Below the pieces are notes generated by a model. That model was not told where the DNA came from, did not search any database, and saw only the letters and a list, made by a program, of their open reading frames with translations. Shown here in pieces: positions 6,663 to 7,244 of a stretch of DNA of 7,244 bases. Numbering within the stretch: the first letter of the stretch is position 1; each line of letters starts with the position of its first letter. The DNA comes from Candidatus Gastranaerophilales bacterium (GTDB lineage: Bacteria > Cyanobacteriota > Vampirovibrionia > Gastranaerophilales > Gastranaerophilaceae), in NCBI GenBank assembly GCA_021202305.1, contig JAJQDG010000034.1, positions 1-7,244 of the forward strand, read 5' to 3'. Position numbers and translations under genes: made by a program.

Positions 6663-7244
6663 TCAGGGGCAGATAACAGCCATTTCGCAAAGATTGCAAT
6701 CAAATTTAAGAGGGAATTTTTTTCCCGTTTCATCAACAAGAAAAAGATTTTCTTTGTTTGTATTTGCCGATTTTAAACACATATTAAGCGATTTTCTGAT
6801 ACAATACTTTGTGCGCATAAGTTCTTTATTTTTAAAAGATAAAGAACTCTCAACCGACGGCATTTGATTTAAAATTCCGCATTTTTCATAAAATTCGGAG
6901 GCTTTTTTATTATGGATATTCAGCCTGTAATCATTCGGCAGAGAAATATATTCTGCGTATCCTTTTCTTTTATATTCAGACCTTTTATATACACTTATTT
7001 CCTCTAATTTATGAAACAATTCGCGCCTTTTTGAATTTAAAACAGAAAATGTCATAAAAGGAATATCTCCGCATAAAAAAGAAATATTTTCGGCATAAAA
7101 AATTTCTCCGCCTGATTTTTGAAAACTTTTAATAAAGTTTTCTTTCATTTTTTCGGGGTTTTTCGCCGGCTCCATATTTTCTGTTGAAACACATGTTTGA
7201 AAATCATTGTATTTTGCCGTAATTTTATCTGAATAAATTTCAAC
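6663..7244 (-). CDS. U32-family (peptidase/hydroxylase-like) protein, C-terminal part; N-terminus beyond window edge
   Basis: The frame is open from the window edge (7244) to a TGA at 6663-6665, giving 193 visible residues. The ATG at 7173-7175 is internal, since 23 further in-frame codons precede it without a stop. The start lies outside the window. The C-terminus resembles long U32 proteins with a DUF3656 region: FSVLNSKRRELFHKLEE (visible 66-82) is the end of the DUF3656-like part, YRLNIHNKKASEFYEKCG (106-123) resembles the later U32 repeat, and TKYCIRKSLNMCLK followed by FPLKFDCNLCEM fits the family's C-terminal end. Cysteines 148, 156, 183 and 186 form a C-x7-C...C-x2-C set that could bind a [4Fe-4S] cluster, as in characterised U32 members (E. 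coli UbiU/UbiV). E. coli RlhA, needed for 23S rRNA hydroxylation, is the closest architectural relative I can name. Function in RNA modification or as a peptidase is inferred. It converges on feoAB with an 11-bp gap. Confidence 0.75.
   Translation of the reverse strand, partial: VEIYSDKITAKYNDFQTCVSTENMEPAKNPEKMKENFIKSFQKSGGEIFYAENISFLCGDIPFMTFSVLNSKRRELFHKLEEISVYKRSEYKRKGYAEYISLPNDYRLNIHNKKASEFYEKCGILNQMPSVESSLSFKNKELMRTKYCIRKSLNMCLKSANTNKENLFLVDETGKKFPLKFDCNLCEMAVICP

Noticed and set aside
6701..6724. AT-only hairpin followed by T-run as a feoAB terminator
   Set aside because: The stem AAATT/AATTT is too short and weak, and it lies within the U32 coding sequence.
6558..6776. Plus-strand open frame across the feoAB end and into the U32 gene
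   Set aside because: It is an overlapping frame rich in Cys, Phe and Lys with no SD, and both real genes explain the region.

Overview
This is an AT-rich bacterial window with densely packed genes, poly-A/T-rich intergenic gaps and standard sigma70-like promoter elements. It probably comes from an anaerobic or host-associated bacterium: it carries a fused FeoA-FeoB ferrous-iron transporter, a short DXS-like enzyme of the type seen in anaerobes, and a U32-family protein. No gene here fixes the phylum. Elusimicrobiota, gut Melainabacteria/Gastranaerophilales, Bacteroidota and Clostridia are all possible, and I do not choose among them. There is no sign of phage, transposon, CRISPR, tRNA or rRNA.

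Layout, left to right. (1) 1-505, minus: a Nudix hydrolase of the ADP-ribose pyrophosphatase type, cut off at its C-terminus by the window edge, with a TTG start behind a good Shine-Dalgarno (SD) sequence. (2) 506-727: a divergent promoter region. It contains an extended -10 promoter firing rightward and a likely promoter firing leftward. (3) 728-889, plus: a 53-residue basic small protein I do not recognise, followed by a hairpin and a strong bidirectional terminator. (4) 988-2340, minus: a complete MATE-family multidrug/Na+ efflux transporter. (5) 2417-4174, minus: a 585-residue thiamine-diphosphate enzyme of the DXS family, just upstream of the MATE gene and probably co-transcribed in part. 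The 76-bp gap between them holds a large AT-rich imperfect palindrome. (6) 4175-4305: a divergent promoter region with a well-formed leftward promoter and a -10 element placed so close to the rightward start codon that the message may be leaderless. (7) 4306-6651, plus: a FeoA-FeoB fusion. (8) 6663-7244, minus: the C-terminal part of a U32-family protein with a DUF3656-like region and four conserved cysteines, converging on feoAB with only 11 bp between the stop codons.

The genes do not form one pathway. They are a mix of housekeeping functions: iron(II) uptake, isoprenoid or thiamine precursor synthesis, efflux, nucleotide clean-up and possible RNA modification. No new multigene system is evident. 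The points most worth checking are the unrecognised 53-residue gene with its own promoter and terminator, the DXS-like enzyme that differs from canonical DXS, and the absence of an SD at feoAB and MATE although three other genes have clear ones.
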